Origin: Carallia brachiata
Taxonomy: Eukaryota; Streptophyta; Magnoliopsida; Malpighiales; Rhizophoraceae
Assembly: GCA_021464245.1 (NCBI GenBank)
Contig: JADCRB010000019.1
Coordinates: forward strand, 3,019,130 to 3,083,129
DNA: 64,000 bases
Direction: 5' to 3'
Every line of letters starts with the position of its first letter. The stretch's first letter is position 1. The notes under the pieces were generated by a model. The model was not told the DNA's origin. It searched no databases and worked only from the letters and a program-made list of their open reading frames with translations. Below, piece after piece: positions 47,721 through 60,608 of the stretch. The position numbers and the translations under genes were made by a program.

Positions 47721-48854
47721 TAATTTTTTCTGAAAGATATTTTAAGAGAGAATCGGAGTTTCTTGAAATTGAATACAGTGACCAAAATTTATGCAAATGT
47801 TTTTTTTGACAATTCCAAACAGGGGATTCATGATGGACCGTGGAATTCCAAGTCCCTAGGCAATTAATTAAAAGGTGAAATTGGATATCCTAAAAGAAAT
47901 GCTCTTTTCATGAGTGGGATAGCTGTAAATGCATTTGATAGAACTCCGCCTTTCATATTTTCCTAACAAAATAATTGGGTATAGGGGTTTTCTGTTTTTC
48001 TTTTCTTTTTTTTTTTTTTTCTTGTTTAAGTCCTTATCTTGCTATTGTTGCTCATTTTCATGTGATAATCATTTGCATGTGCTTGGACACAATCATTTGT
48101 GATTTCTGTTCCTCCTGTCGTCGCTGCCGTGGTTAGACCTTTTACGCCTGGTTAAAATGCTGCGTCCTTGATGACAGTGGTGCACACAACCTCAGCTTTA
48201 ATCGATATTTTGCATGCTTCTTAGTGCTTGTCTACCTTCCTGATTGCCTCGGACTTTAAAGGCAACGGTGATATCAAATTAACTTTATTATACCGTACGG
48301 ATACCGTTAGGTTGCCAAATGTCAGTAGTCAAACAGTATCTATACAACGTTTGATTTATGCAACAAAATTCATATTTTGTATAATTACAGCTAAATAATA
48401 TAAATCGTAAAAAATAGTAATATTTTTTTGTATTATTTTTTATTATTACAATTGCACAAAATATATTTTTAGTTGTACAAATATCATTTAAAAATTATTT
48501 AGCCACAACTTAGTATAACCACCTATCTTTTCCGTGGACTATTTCCCGTTTCCTTTCTTCATTCTTCCTTTTAATCTTTAACAAGCATTCATTGGATTTT
48601 CCTACTTTTTACGTGGTATGTTCCGTTCCCAGACACGGCACGTAATAATTAACATATTTGATACAAGTCTAGCTAGGAAAGCATCGCAGGTTTGATTAAC
48701 AAGGTATGGACTGCAATTAGCGCAAAATGTACGTTAAGTACGGCACGGCAAGCAAGGCAAAGCTTTCTATAGATAGAAGTTACGTTCAAGTTAAATTGAT
48801 TGAAGTAGCAAATTATGTTATTGATCAAGTTCCCCTGTAGAAGAGTGGAAGTAT
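47721..48854. other. Intergenic region, nothing recognised
   Basis: No coding region or repeat boundary is supported. 48.05-48.3 kb is somewhat GC-richer (CCTGTCGTCGCTGCCGTGG), with no product recognised. Confidence 0.5.
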
Positions 48855-49290
48855 AGGATGATATTCTTTTTAATTCTACTTTATAAACTTTTACAATTGA
48901 ATCTTAAATTTTTCAATTTTTTCAATTGAGTTATATACCTTTCATATCCTTACAATCAAGCCCTTCCAGTGGAGGATCATCAGTCAAACAATTTAAAACA
49001 TACTTTAACCACATGAATATGAATAAAAAAAAAAAAGGCATAAATGTTGTTTCTTTCTTATTTCTTAGTTTTAGTACTTTTAAAAAATAATTAAACACCA
49101 CATTTAGGATTTTTTTTAATTAACTTCCATTTGGTCAAAGAACATTTTAGAAGGATCGACTAATTGCCGTTGACAGAAAAAATTTAATTGTAAAAAATTT
49201 GAAAGATACAAAATTTAATTGAAAAAATTTAAAAGTTTAGCACTTAATTATAAAAATTCATAAAAGTTTAAAAATAAAGATAGTATTATC
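48855..49290. mobile_element. Inverted-repeat MITE-like element
   Basis: The left arm, with ACTTTATAAACTTTTACAAT and TTTTTCAATTTTTTCAATTG, pairs with the right arm, whose minus strand reads TTAAACTTTTATGAATTTTT and TTTTAAATTTTTTCAATTAA. Sequence and layout resemble the element at 53.2-53.8 kb, suggesting one family. Confidence 0.55.
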
Positions 49291-49653
49291 TCGTACAAGT
49301 ACCAATCAAACTGGAAAATGACAAGTGAAACAGAAACATATACCTTGAAGCGACTGCATAAATTTCCTATCAATGGTACCCACATGAATTTTCTGTTTAT
49401 CCTAAACTGCTTCTTGGTAGCCTACCAAATCAACTAGGAATACCTTATATTAATGCATCCATGATTGGCCAAGATGATGCACTTGCAAAGCAAGTATATA
49501 TATGAGTAGTCAACAATTGTAAATGTAAGTTTATCAGGTCAAATGATGACGATACCTTCCATTACGATTCTAAGCATGAAAGCAAATTCCAACCATTGCT
49601 CACTTTGGGGACCTGTTGAAAATTTGATTGAAGCCAAGAAGCCTGGTTTGCCG

Positions 49654-52600
49654 TCAATTTACCTTCTTTTCTTTCTCGGTTTCTGGCTTCCTGTATAATA
49701 TTATCTGACTGAGAATTGCGCCGTTCGTGATAGCACCAAGTGCAGAGCCCATAACAACTAGAGAACAATTAAGGAAAGCACAACAGAATGAGCATGAAGA
49801 TAAATGATATGCAACGTAGAGCACTCCTGTTCTGGGCAAACAGGGAAAAGGGGGCAAAATTGCGGCTAGTGTCGGTTAAATAGGACACAGCAAATAGTTA
49901 AGGAACGGGAAAAATGGGACAAGGATACCACTTGTTGGAGCTTTTTCTTGCATGCTGGTAAAAACTCTAACTGGAAATCAAAGAAGGGGAAAAAAAAGAA
50001 AAGAGTCAGGTTAGATCAATTATACAACTGAATACAAAGATTTCTACTTTCTACAAACGATAGTTTTGGCAACTAACTCACTGATAGATCCACCAAGGTT
50101 CATAAAGCATGTTATAAAGCTGAGTTCTCCAGTACTTTTGTTCTGCACAAAGAAGAAAAATTTAATTTCTACCTCAATAATAGTAGCTATAACATTTTTA
50201 GCACTCAAAAAGCCGAGGGAAAAAGATTGCTCGTCGAATAGCAAGTAGAACATACTACACTCCACTATGAGAGAATTAAGTTTTAATAACTAGAATTTCT
50301 TGTGTTCTGCTCCTCCAACGATCTAAAGTCTTCGTGTTTACATAAAAAGAAGACTGATTAAGCAGCTCAGAGGCAACCAAAAAAAAAAAAAAGACCACTT
50401 TAAAAAAGCAGACCACCTAAACTATGATGTGGTTTGGTGAAGATGGCAGCCCCCATTGCACGCATAAGAGCCTAGGGATTTTCTGATATCTGCTATGAGA
50501 ATAAGCTATGGTCTTTCAGAGTACCTCCTTGCACATGTACAATTGACATTAATACCAGCATCTCATGGTGAACAAATTGTGGTTGCATAAATCCTATGAT
50601 CACATAGAATCTGCCTTCTCAGAAGGCAGTATCTCTCAGTCATCACTATATAGTTACTGATTTACTCAATCAAAAAGAATTGCAAACTATTTTATAAAGC
50701 CCCAGGTGCAAAATAGATTTGGTTTTTAAACAGTGTGAAATATGATGTATGCGCATGAACTGATTTAATAGGTAAATATTTTCATAGAGAGATCATTTAG
50801 GAGTTTCCTCTAATTAACAGCAGAAATAACCAGTCACATTCCAACTTACAGAAAAGTTCTTCCATATCTGTGGAATCCTAGCAAAGAGAAAAATTGCATG
50901 CTGAGATGCCTGCAATGAATATTTCCTCGCATCAGACTTGCCACAACAAACAGATGAAAGAATAGAAAGATGGTAAAAAAACCATCTTGAACATTTTGTC
51001 ACGCATATGCAATTGTGTTATTATCACCTTAGAAATGGCGAGAAGAAGAACCCAAAAGCAGGCTAGATAAGAAAAAAGGTACTCACATATAGAGCTTCAA
51101 AAAGAAGAGGATCAATTTGACCAGCTAAAATAGTTGGAGCTATGGCACAATATCTGAAAAGACATAGAAAGGAAAACATTGGCTACATTCATATTCATAA
51201 TTCTTCTAACTAGAAATTTTGGAATGAGGAGGAAGCAAGATGTACATTAAAGGCCTGATCCATGCCATGGTACCCATAGGTTGAGAAAAGTTGTAGATGA
51301 TAGCAACTAAAATTATTGCTGCAAGGCAGAAGTTAAAAAGGACTGAGCATTAGAAACAATCAAGCCAATAGGAACACTCACATTTAATTGGTCCAAAAGA
51401 CCCAACTAAACTGGAGCTATTAGAACTTTAGTACTTTACCAAAGCTTAGCATACATTGAATAATGAACTTGATCAAAAAAAACTAATATGATCATAATAA
51501 TTATCTTGTTAACAACAAGTCTATCGAATATGAAGCACACATTGATGTGATGGAATACTGTAATTGTGCCTCAGTTCTCACTGGGTCTGGCCAAGGCCCA
51601 TGAATTAACAGGATTTGATTGAAAACTAAGTATGGAGCACAGAATAGATAATAATGTTTGATTGCAAGATATTAACTGGCAATTTTTTCTTTTGTGCAAC
51701 ATAGATGATAAAATTTTTGTTCCCTTAATTTATAACAATTAGTTTGTACCCCCAAAAATTCAAGTATGCTTTATAATATTCCAGTTGTTGAACAAAACCA
51801 TGCAATGGGTTTCACCACAAACATCTAACCATTTGGAATGAGCATCAGCACAATAATTTAACGAACATAACCATCCATTAAAAACAGTTCATAGGATCGT
51901 ATTCATCACGACAAACAATGCAAGATCATTAACAGAAGCAAAGCCTGGCGGTTCATTGAGAGTAATCACACATTAATATTAATCATTGATTTGGGCTGTA
52001 CCGTGAACTCATCATAACAGAGTCTATATTATAATGCTTTTCTAATGCTTCTTTTCTTTTTTTTTTTGAGGTGACAAAAAAGAAGCACTCAACTTCATTA
52101 CATAGCAAGTCATTTGAATTGGCAGGCATGTAATCCATAATTCCAACAATTTGATAGATCCAGAAAATGAAAGGAAAGCAGGATTGGAAAAAGATAAACA
52201 AAAAGTGAAAAAAAGGGAAAACCTTGGATCAAAAGAAAAGCCAATTCGCCATAAGCGGAGAAGGGTAAGCCTTTGTGAAGACAATAAGCCAGTGCTATAG
52301 TATAGCCCACCACTTCAAGCTCAAAGGCCACAACACTTAGCCCTCTAACGCTTCTGTGCTTCAAAATCTTCAATATCTGCCCACAAACAAAAATTTGGAA
52401 AAAAAATCAAAAATAATCTATAAAAAAAAAGCAATTAAAACTAAATCCTGATCTTACGAGAAGCACAATTACGAGAGCATTGAAAGAAGAATTCTATAGA
52501 GAGAAAAAAAGATGGGAGGAGAGAGGGTGGGGGGCCTGACCTGAGGGAGCTTGACGGTGGTGGAGGCGGCGACGATGGCATAGCCAAGAAGCTTAGAGAT

Positions 52601-52687
52601 TAGAGGAAGCAGACAGTCTCTGCCGGGGAACTCGCCGTCGCGCAGAGATCCGATGGCGCAGCTCAAATCTATCCCTAAATACTCCAT
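49654..52687 (-). CDS. MPDU1: MPDU1 homologue (mannose-P-dolichol utilisation defect 1), PQ-loop membrane protein
   Basis: This ER membrane protein is needed for use of dolichol-phosphate mannose and glucose in N-glycan and GPI-anchor assembly (role known from the mammalian protein; Arabidopsis has At5g59470 and At4g07390). The eight exons, in transcript order, are 52687-52541, 52376-52223, 51318-51246, 51153-51087, 50909-50850, 50142-50082, 49970-49929 and 49757-49654, totalling 708 nt and encoding 235 aa, the usual length. All junctions keep frame with GT-AG signals. The first PQ-loop block is [18 protein letters not shown] (residues 32-49); exon 2 gives [24 protein letters not shown]; the second PQ motif is ARIPQIWKN, followed by [19 protein letters not shown]. 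The C terminus is Lys-rich ([11 protein letters not shown]), an ER-retrieval-like tail by inference. Several hydrophobic segments fit a 7-TM protein. There is no sign of damage. Confidence 0.95.
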
Positions 52688-53218
52688 TCTTGATTGGTGT
52701 GCGTGTGTGATTGCTTCGATCTCACTTCTCAGTTTACAAAGATGAATGGCAGCTTTGGCTAAAGAAAGAGAGAGGGAGGGAGGGATTTCAGATTGTTAAT
52801 TAATTAATTTATATTTGATTTGAGGCCCACTGCATTAACTAATTGGTCTATCAAACCAAACCAAACGATTAATATAAAAAAAAAAAAAAATTAATGCAAA
52901 AAAAATTAATAAAAATTATTTTTATTTTTATTATAAGTATTAAATAATCTGTCGTATAAAATAATTTGTTGATTGTTATATATTTATTTTATATTTGTAT
53001 TTTTTTGTGTCTAACTATGTTGACCAATTAATTTATTAAATTAAATGATTAATATTTGTAATAAAAAATTTTCTTATTTTATTATAAATATTAATTAATT
53101 AATTATACAAAATAATTTTCTAACTGTTACATATCTATTTTACATCTGAGTGCACCTATGTATTCTTTTTTTATTTTTAGTTGGATCATCTAAATATGAA
53201 CTCAAGGTATTAGAAATC
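52688..53218. other. Upstream region of the MPDU1 homologue
   Basis: The first ~100 bases should be 5' UTR/promoter and include a GA-rich run (52765-52785). Beyond that it is AT-rich with no gene seen. Confidence 0.5.
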
Positions 53219-53820
53219 GAGATTACACATATTTTAGTTCTAAATTTTTATAAATTTTTTTAATTTAATTTTAAACTTTCTAACTTTTTAAATTGAATTT
53301 TAAACGTTTCAGTTCTTTTACAAATTAATACTTCCGTTAACAAAAATTAGTCAAACTGTTAAAATTAATCAATGACTAAATGGAGATAAATAAAAAAAAT
53401 TCTAAATACGATTTTTTTTCTGTATTTTCAAGTTTTAATATTTTAAAAAAATAAATTGAAATATTTAAAAAATAGCAAAAAATCTGTACATCAAATTTTT
53501 TTTTTTAAAAACAGCAAAAATCAAAAAATTGTGATAATGGGGTATTTTGGATTTTTTTATTTTTTATTATTTTTTGCCATTTTAAATATTTTTTTTAAAT
53601 ATTAAAATGAGAAAATACAAAAGAAACCATATTTATGATTTTTTTTATTTATCTTTACTTGGTTAACGATTAATTTTAACGGTTTAATTAATTTCTGTTA
53701 ACGGAAATACTAATTTATAAAAGAACCGAAAGATTTAAAATTTGATTGAAAAAAATTGAAAAGTTAAGGATTAAATTGAAAAAATTTATAAAAATTTAAA
53801 AGTAAAATGAGTATAATCCC
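53219..53820. mobile_element. Inverted-repeat element with ~250-bp arms
   Basis: The left end GAGATTACACATATTTTAGT and the right end (minus GGGATTATACTCATTTTACT) are followed by long pairing blocks: TAAATTTTTATAAATTTTTT, then ACTTCCGTTAACA and TTAAAATTAATC, each present inverted on the other arm. The two arms nearly meet, so the whole element could fold as one hairpin. No target duplication is clear. Confidence 0.72.
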
Positions 53821-56354
53821 ATCAAAAGTCATTTATCACCGGTCACAGATCGATTGCTCAGAAAGATTACTTAATTGTTTATTTAATGGCTTTTATATCT
53901 TCATTAGTTCATTAACCTTTTTCTTAGCATGGCTCACACCCTATTACAATTATTTTGGTTAGTTATAAACTTATTGTTATATATTTAGGAAGTATAAATA
54001 TGTGATTAATTGACTATATATAATCAATAATTTTAATGGTTTCGAGTTATCTTTTCTATAATATTCCTAACAAATAATTAATCGTCTTCTAATTAATTAT
54101 ATTGTTTCTATTGTTTCTCAAAATTGGATTAGTTATCACTAAGTATTGCTCACTAGTCATCAAACTTAAAATTTAATATTAGATTTAACATTCAACCTAA
54201 ATCTAACTTAATTAGCTAAATTACTATCTCCAACTGAAAAAAAAAAAAAAAACATGCACACACCAATGTTATTAAAATTGAACTGGACCGGTCAGTTTGA
54301 CAGAGTTAATCAGTAATTGGTTTCTAGTCCGATTCGGTTTATCCCTTAAAACTGGACAATTTAAGAACCAATTAAAAACCGACGAACCGGATCAATTCAA
54401 CCGAAAACTGGTGAACTGATCCAGATTTATTTGGATGGGTTAGAATCCCAACAATAATGTGGCAAGTCATCAAGTTGCCATGTGTTGTGTGAAGGAGAAA
54501 GAAAATACTACAATAATTTCTAGTCTTCCTCCACCTCTTATTCACGCCCCAGAGTTTAGCCCATGATTGTCCAACCACCAAGCCAACTCCTCTTCTTGTC
54601 TTTATATGTACAATCAATTCTTTTATTACTTCATCAGGAAAGCGCAATCCATAAGTTTGTATCTTCTTCTTCTTGTTTATTTTTTTGAAAATTTTCTTAG
54701 TTTATTGATAATATTACAATTTTAGAAACATAATCTTGTTATTAAGAATATAAAAGTAATTTATTAGTTTACTTTTATTTGATAACTTAACATTAAAAAA
54801 TTGTGATATACTAATATTTTTTTATTTTATATTAAATTATGAATAACGTATAATTATATCTATTAAAAATCATGTTAATATTTACAAAATATTTTTTTTG
54901 GAACAAAAACATATTATTGAATCTCTATCGATATATTATATTAATAAATTTTAACATATAATAAATTATATTAAAATTACTTTTTCCTTAATTACCTACC
55001 TATCTTTATTCTTTAATATAGTAATTAATCTTTTAATTTTATCATATTTTGAATTATAAATTAAGCATAAAAATCTCCCCGAATATAATTTTATAATATG
55101 TATAAAACTTATATTTTGTATATTATTATACTATACTCATTAATATTTTTAGACAATGCATATTTTATATATACATATATATATATATAATAGTAAATAC
55201 TGATTTTACTAATTTAATTCCAGTTAAAACGATTGAATTTTAAATACCCAAGTATTCTAATTCTACGATGGATCCGCTTCTTACAACTTTAGCGCACACA
55301 CATGCACACTACACAGCCAAGGGAAAATAAAAAAGGGCCAGAGTGGGTCACCCGTCTACTCCGATTTCAGATCAAGTTATTAAATTTGGCGGACCAATAT
55401 AAATAGCAAAGTTACCATAAATCTGGACCGTTTAACAGGCCCCAACATTGCAATGTTTTTGAGCCCAACAGTGCCATCGACTCCATTGACATATATTTTA
55501 TAAATCATTGCAATGCCCGGGTGCTCGTGGATCAAATTAATCAATTTTTAGAAACATTCTACCTTCGAGCTGCCATTGGTGACTCTCCATAATCTCAAAC
55601 CATCACCAGTCCACCAATTGCCCAAACCAATCTGCTTATTGCTAACAATTTTTTGTCTTCAATTATTCATTCATCATGTTAGATAAAAACATCGTGATAA
55701 TATGTGGGTTTCAAATGCTTTGGAAGAAATACATTTTCATTGAACAGTATATAGAAGAAGTACGCTAGATGATGTCAAAAATGTATACACACGAGATAAA
55801 GCCTTGGGAGTTCAAAAACACTACCTTCGCCTTCACTTCTCAAACTAAACTCATCTTAATTTATCACTTTGAGGTTAGAAAGCATTGACACGGTTAAAAG
55901 AGAGCGAATGTCTTGTCTTACATATGGTGGGCATAAGAATACATATACGCATACAGTGTTATGAATAGTTAGATAATTAAATTTTAAAAGAAATAATAAA
56001 TTATGAGATACTATTTAATAGATTACGTACTACTCGAAGGTCCCTATAAATTTAAGTCAAGTAATTTTGCTCTTTGTGATTTTTTTAATTGCTTAGATTT
56101 TGCTCTCTGTGATTTTAGTTACTTAGAGTTTGGTTATCACGTGATTAGCTTGGTTGCAATCTCGCCAACCGTTTGTGCAATTGGTTTTTTCTTTTTTTAA
56201 TTCTTTCTCGGGCGTCCCCAAAGGACTGTTTTAATTCTTTCCGACTCTATTTGAAAAGCAACGGACGAGCGAATGAATTGAGGGAAAGTTTGAAAATAAA
56301 AACAGTAATAGTGTGGTTTATCAACTTTGAAATTTCGCGAGACCTAAATTTAAA
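53821..56354. other. AT-rich intergenic region
   Basis: No gene is supported. 54270-54430 carries repeated GGACCGGTC, GAACCGGATC and AAAACTGG motifs of the AACCGG-rich kind found near ends of plant non-autonomous elements. 55.0-55.2 kb is extremely AT-rich with an (AT)n run. Short frames such as 54372-54647 - and 56003-56200 + are not recognised. Confidence 0.5.
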
Positions 56355-57365
56355 ATAGGTAAAAATCAAGATTCGGCACTCTACAGTTTACACGTGCTCC
56401 AAATTATGTCCACAATAGTCTTTTCCTTGAATTGGTCCACTACGTTCTTTTCTTTAACTGTTTTGATCCTTTCATGTGAAACAGCCTTTATTCCTACCAT
56501 GTGCCTCGACGCGGGGATAAATATTTTTAAAATTCTAAACCTTTAGATTTTTTTATATTTGAGTTTTAAACCGTTTTAACATTTCATTTGAGTCCTAAAT
56601 CTTTTAATTTTTTTACTATATCAGTCCTTTAAATTACGAAAAGTAGTCAATCTATTAATAAGTGAGTTTAATTTAATAAAAATCATTTAAAAAAGCTTAA
56701 ATACATGAGTTAAATATTTTTTTTATCAACAAAATATGCATATTAAATATTTTTTTAATCAACAAATATACGAATTAAATAAGCAACATGTATATTTTTT
56801 TATAAAAAAGACATTCAATTCATATATTTAATCTTTTTTAAATAATTTTTTGTAAAGTTAAAATTATTTTTTAATAGATTGATCACTTTTGTTAAATAGA
56901 GGGACTAATTTGGTAGAAAATCAAAAAGTTTAGGACTCAAATGAAATGTCAAAAAGGTTTAGAACTCAAACGTAAAAAAATTTAAAGGTTTAGGACTAAA
57001 AAAATCCTTATCCCCCTCGACGCGTCATCTAAAAAAAAAGACTAATACACGATGAGTTGTACGCCACATCATCATCTCTTTGATGATGTAATATTTTTAA
57101 AAATTTGATTTCAAAAAATTTAATAAATTTCAGAAATTTATAAAAAAAAAATAAGCACATGTGAAAAATTATCTATGATGACGTGGCATCCAACTCATTA
57201 GGTATTAGATGACCCACGTAACACGTGGCAAAGATAATGATTTTTTAGGAAAAAAGAGATCAAAACTGTTAACTGAATGAATTGGTCCCGGAAAAAATTC
57301 TCTTGTGGACATAATTCAAAAAATGTGTAAACATCAAGAACCAAATCTTGATTTTTGCCTTTAAT
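56355..57365. mobile_element. Inverted-repeat element interrupted by a younger element
   Basis: The left arm starts GGTAAAAATCAAGATTCGG. The right arm, read on minus, starts GGCAAAAATCAAGATTTGG. Blocks AATTATGTCCACAA, GAATTGGTCCACT versus GGGACCAATTCATT, and AACTGTTTTGATC pair between the arms. After the inner insertion (56514-57015) is removed, GTCATCTAA, ATGAGTTG and GCCACATCATCAT of the left arm also pair with the right arm. The minus frame 57198-57686 (162 aa) overlaps this arm and is not a gene. Confidence 0.7.
56505..57024. mobile_element. Nested Mutator-type MITE with perfect 9-bp target duplication
   Basis: The element is 56514-57015 (502 bp). It starts GGGATAA and ends TTATCCCC, with ~200-bp arms: TTTCATTTGAGTCCTAAA and TCAATCTATTA occur on both arms in inverted order. 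It is flanked by CTCGACGCG at 56505-56513 and again at 57016-57024, an exact 9-bp duplication. It sits in the left arm of an older inverted-repeat element. It has no coding sequence. Confidence 0.88.
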
Positions 57366-57689
57366 AACAAATTTGATGCAGCCTTTCTGTCCATAAATTT
57401 TTTTCCTTATTTTTGTTGTGTAGATTTTCATAAAACTTTGACCGCTAGATGCACCACTACAAAAAGGGGATATTATTATGAGAAACGTCATGAATATCTT
57501 GCAAGTGATTGAAGTGTAAGGAGTCCCTTGTACATACATATGCAGCAGACATATAAAATTTAGCATCAGTGTGGATACGCTATCGGATGAGGCACGGCAA
57601 CAAAGGTTTGCACCAATGGAAGATCGTTGCAGGGATGTTGCCCTATCCAAAGAGATAATGGACAAAAAAAAGTTTAATCTCCGCACAAA

Positions 57690-58055
57690 AAAAAAAGATA
57701 ATTTCCTTTTTTAGAAATTTATCATAAACTTTTTTTTGGTAATATATCACGAACTCTTTAATTGGTTCAAATCTATTATATAATTATTTTATAGTAACAA
57801 ATTTCGTATCTATTTCTAAAATTTCAATCTTGAATTTTCATTTTTAATTCAAAAATAAAAAATTTATGATTTTTTTAGGAGATTTAGGGTTGAAAATATT
57901 GAAAATTGATAAGAAATTGGTTAATAATATGATAATTTTGAAATTAATTGAAGAGTTTGTGATATATTTAAAAAAAATAAAAATTGATGATAAATTTTTA
58001 AAAAAGTTGAAAAATTCATCATTTTTTTTTAGTTTAACAAAAAAAAAAAGGAAAA
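57690..58055. mobile_element. AT-rich inverted repeat, MITE-like
   Basis: The left arm GAAATTTATCATAAACTTTT with AATATATCACGAACTCTTTA pairs with the right arm, whose minus strand reads AAATTTATCATCAATTTTTA and AATATATCACAAACTCTTCA. Frames through it (for example 57866-58246 +) are Lys/Ile-rich AT artefacts. Confidence 0.55.
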
Positions 58056-60608
58056 AGCAGCAATTATATCGTAGTTGGCGAGGACGGTCCAACCGCGACG
58101 ATGTGCCGTTTCACAAAGAATGGGATTGCTCTTTTCCCTTGTCAATTGCAGCTGTCAACCAACTGACCTGCCTGCCTGGTGGGAGTGCCATGCCATTCCC
58201 ATCCCGTGCCCCTCTGTTTATTTATTTATTTATTTTTCTTTTCTAAAAGAAAAATTGAGCCAATTAATATACAACCTTTGCAGGAATGAAAATGTTGGGA
58301 ACCGTTCACTTGATAACACATTAATTCATCTTCTAATATATTTGCAATCTGCCTCTTTGATTCTCTTTCTTCTTTAATTAATTAATTTCGACTAAAATTT
58401 AAATTTGAGATTGTATACGTTTGTTTTTCGAGATTTTATGGTTAGCAAAGCGACCTTACATCAAATGGGCTATAATTAAATGTATAGGCCTGCGGGAAAT
58501 TGTGCAATGATAAAGCCGGCACATTTGAATAGGATCTTTCCTGGTGGGGTATCTACACAGTTTGCCCCAGGAGATGTTGTTTTCATATTTGGCATCAATG
58601 TCTCAAAAAATCACTAGACACTTCATTTGTGTTTAATTTGGCATTCAAATAAGCCAATATTATTGTACAATTAAACATTAAGAAGTACTTCCAAGATAGA
58701 GACAATACCAACAAGTGCATATGTCTACGGTGGGCCATGTTGTTTTTGGCTAGTGTGTGCGTGGGGTGGCAATATCAATGAACCTACGAGGACCACTGTT
58801 AAGATTGCATTGCAGGTTATGTTAAAAAAAAAAAAAGATTGCATTACAGCTTTCATCTTGACTAGCTTTTATGCACCTCTATTGCATTGCAAGTTTAAAG
58901 TTGTTGAAAATGTTTTTCTTTAGTGCAAGCTAAATTTTAAAATTTCAAACAATGTTTTGGAATAAATCAAGAACAATTAGTTAATATTTTAGATTTCAAA
59001 GAGAGATTAAAAATATTGTTCTAGAAGTTATATAATAGGTAAGTAAGAGAGATGAATCAATAACTTGTAAGAGGAATAAAACATTTGTTATTTAATGTCT
59101 TCAGAATTCATGAACATAATATTTTCGGATACATTCACAAAGCATTATTCCTTTTAGTGATAGAATTTGGATGGTAATATTGGAGACATTGAGTTTGAGT
59201 CAATAAATTTTATTTAGTTCAATTGATTTCATAGTTTCTATTGGTACAAAATTTGATCATACTTTGATTAATTATAGTCAAGTTGGAAGATTATGTCACT
59301 AATAATATCTGAATTATTTAGAAATATAATAAAATGTGGATTGATTTGCTAAAAAAAATGTAAATGAGAAGATATGAAGTCTGCTTGCGCTCTTAAAAAT
59401 TCGTTACTGTCAATGAGCAAAATGGGCCAAGTTGCAATATACAGCTTTTATCAACTATCTTTCCAAACTTTCGTGCTTATATTATGGTGGCGGCGACACA
59501 TTGGCAATTTTTTTGTCAAAAAAAAAAAACTATCGGCTTAGTGTTCGAGTGGTGATTTGATGATTGGCAATAATTAGTGACGAAATTCAATAGGCTATCT
59601 GAATTTGAAGTTTCTTCACAATTGCAAGCAATTTAAAACATCTTCAGTTGGAATTCACACTATGTTATTATGATTGTTGTGTTTATATTGGAATTTTATT
59701 ACTAATTACGATAATGAATAAAAATTTTAAAATGTGCTTGTATCCTTTTTCTTTTACATAAAATGAAAAAATATGAGTGATTTTTTCTAAACTCGTTTAG
59801 AAGGATCACACTATATTAACCACATTCAAATAATTTTACGGTTGGAACTTATTTCTCCGACAATTAGCTAGATTATTACGTCATATTTAGCTAGTTGGGC
59901 TAAGTTATTCTGCAAATAAGGACTAGCCTGGACAACAAGAGGCTCCATTTGAGTAGACCTCCGTGGGAAGAAGAAGACAAAGAAAGGTTCTTTCAGCAAC
60001 TAGGATAACTTGTCTGCGGAAAAATTGGCAATGCCACCCCACGCCCTTCAGTGGGACGTGCTTCCATCTAGGAAATAAAGCACATCAATTAAACTGCTGC
60101 TTAGATTCCAACTCGAGGGAGTCTCGATATAATAGAAAAGTTATTTTATTATAATTTAATAATCATATTTTTATATTACATAAATAATTTTTTTGTTAAT
60201 ATAAAGAGAAGACTTTTTATACCAATATTTATCTAGATTTTGAAAACAATCTCTTTTTAAAAGAATATTTCTAAATCTTACAAATGTGAGACCACATTAG
60301 AACACTTTTTTATTTTTCTAAATCTAAAATTGACAGTTCCCCTTCCCCAACCCCACTCTAAATGAGTGTTAAATTGAGCGTGCTTTTTCCACGCACTAGT
60401 TTTCTCATGGATGCGCTTGGTTATAACCAATTTCTATGGTTGGTCCATTTCAATTATTAAATAATTGTAAGTCTGTCTGTGACTCTTAAACTAGGAGTCC
60501 TCCTCGTCTAGTTGTTGGCTCATTCTTTCTTTCTTTCATTTCCCTTTCTTTGTTTTTCTTCCTTTTCTTTCTTTTTCTGTGTGTGAGTGTATGTGGGTGT
60601 GTGTGACA
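58056..60608. other. Intergenic region upstream of the bHLH-MYC_N-like gene
   Basis: No gene is supported. 58080-58215 is GC-richer with no recognised product. The last ~100 bases (pyrimidine-rich, CTTTCTTTC and TTTTTCTGTGTGTG) are probably the 5' UTR/promoter of the gene starting at 60609. Confidence 0.5.

Noticed and set aside
57450..57470. CACTACAAAAAGG, resembling a CACTA transposon end
   Set aside because: Only one end is present, with no inverted partner or 3-bp duplication; a 5-base terminus match is weak.
57198..57686. 162-aa open frame on the minus strand
   Set aside because: It overlaps the arm of an inverted-repeat element, its residues show no family, and the frame is explained by the pairing arm sequence.
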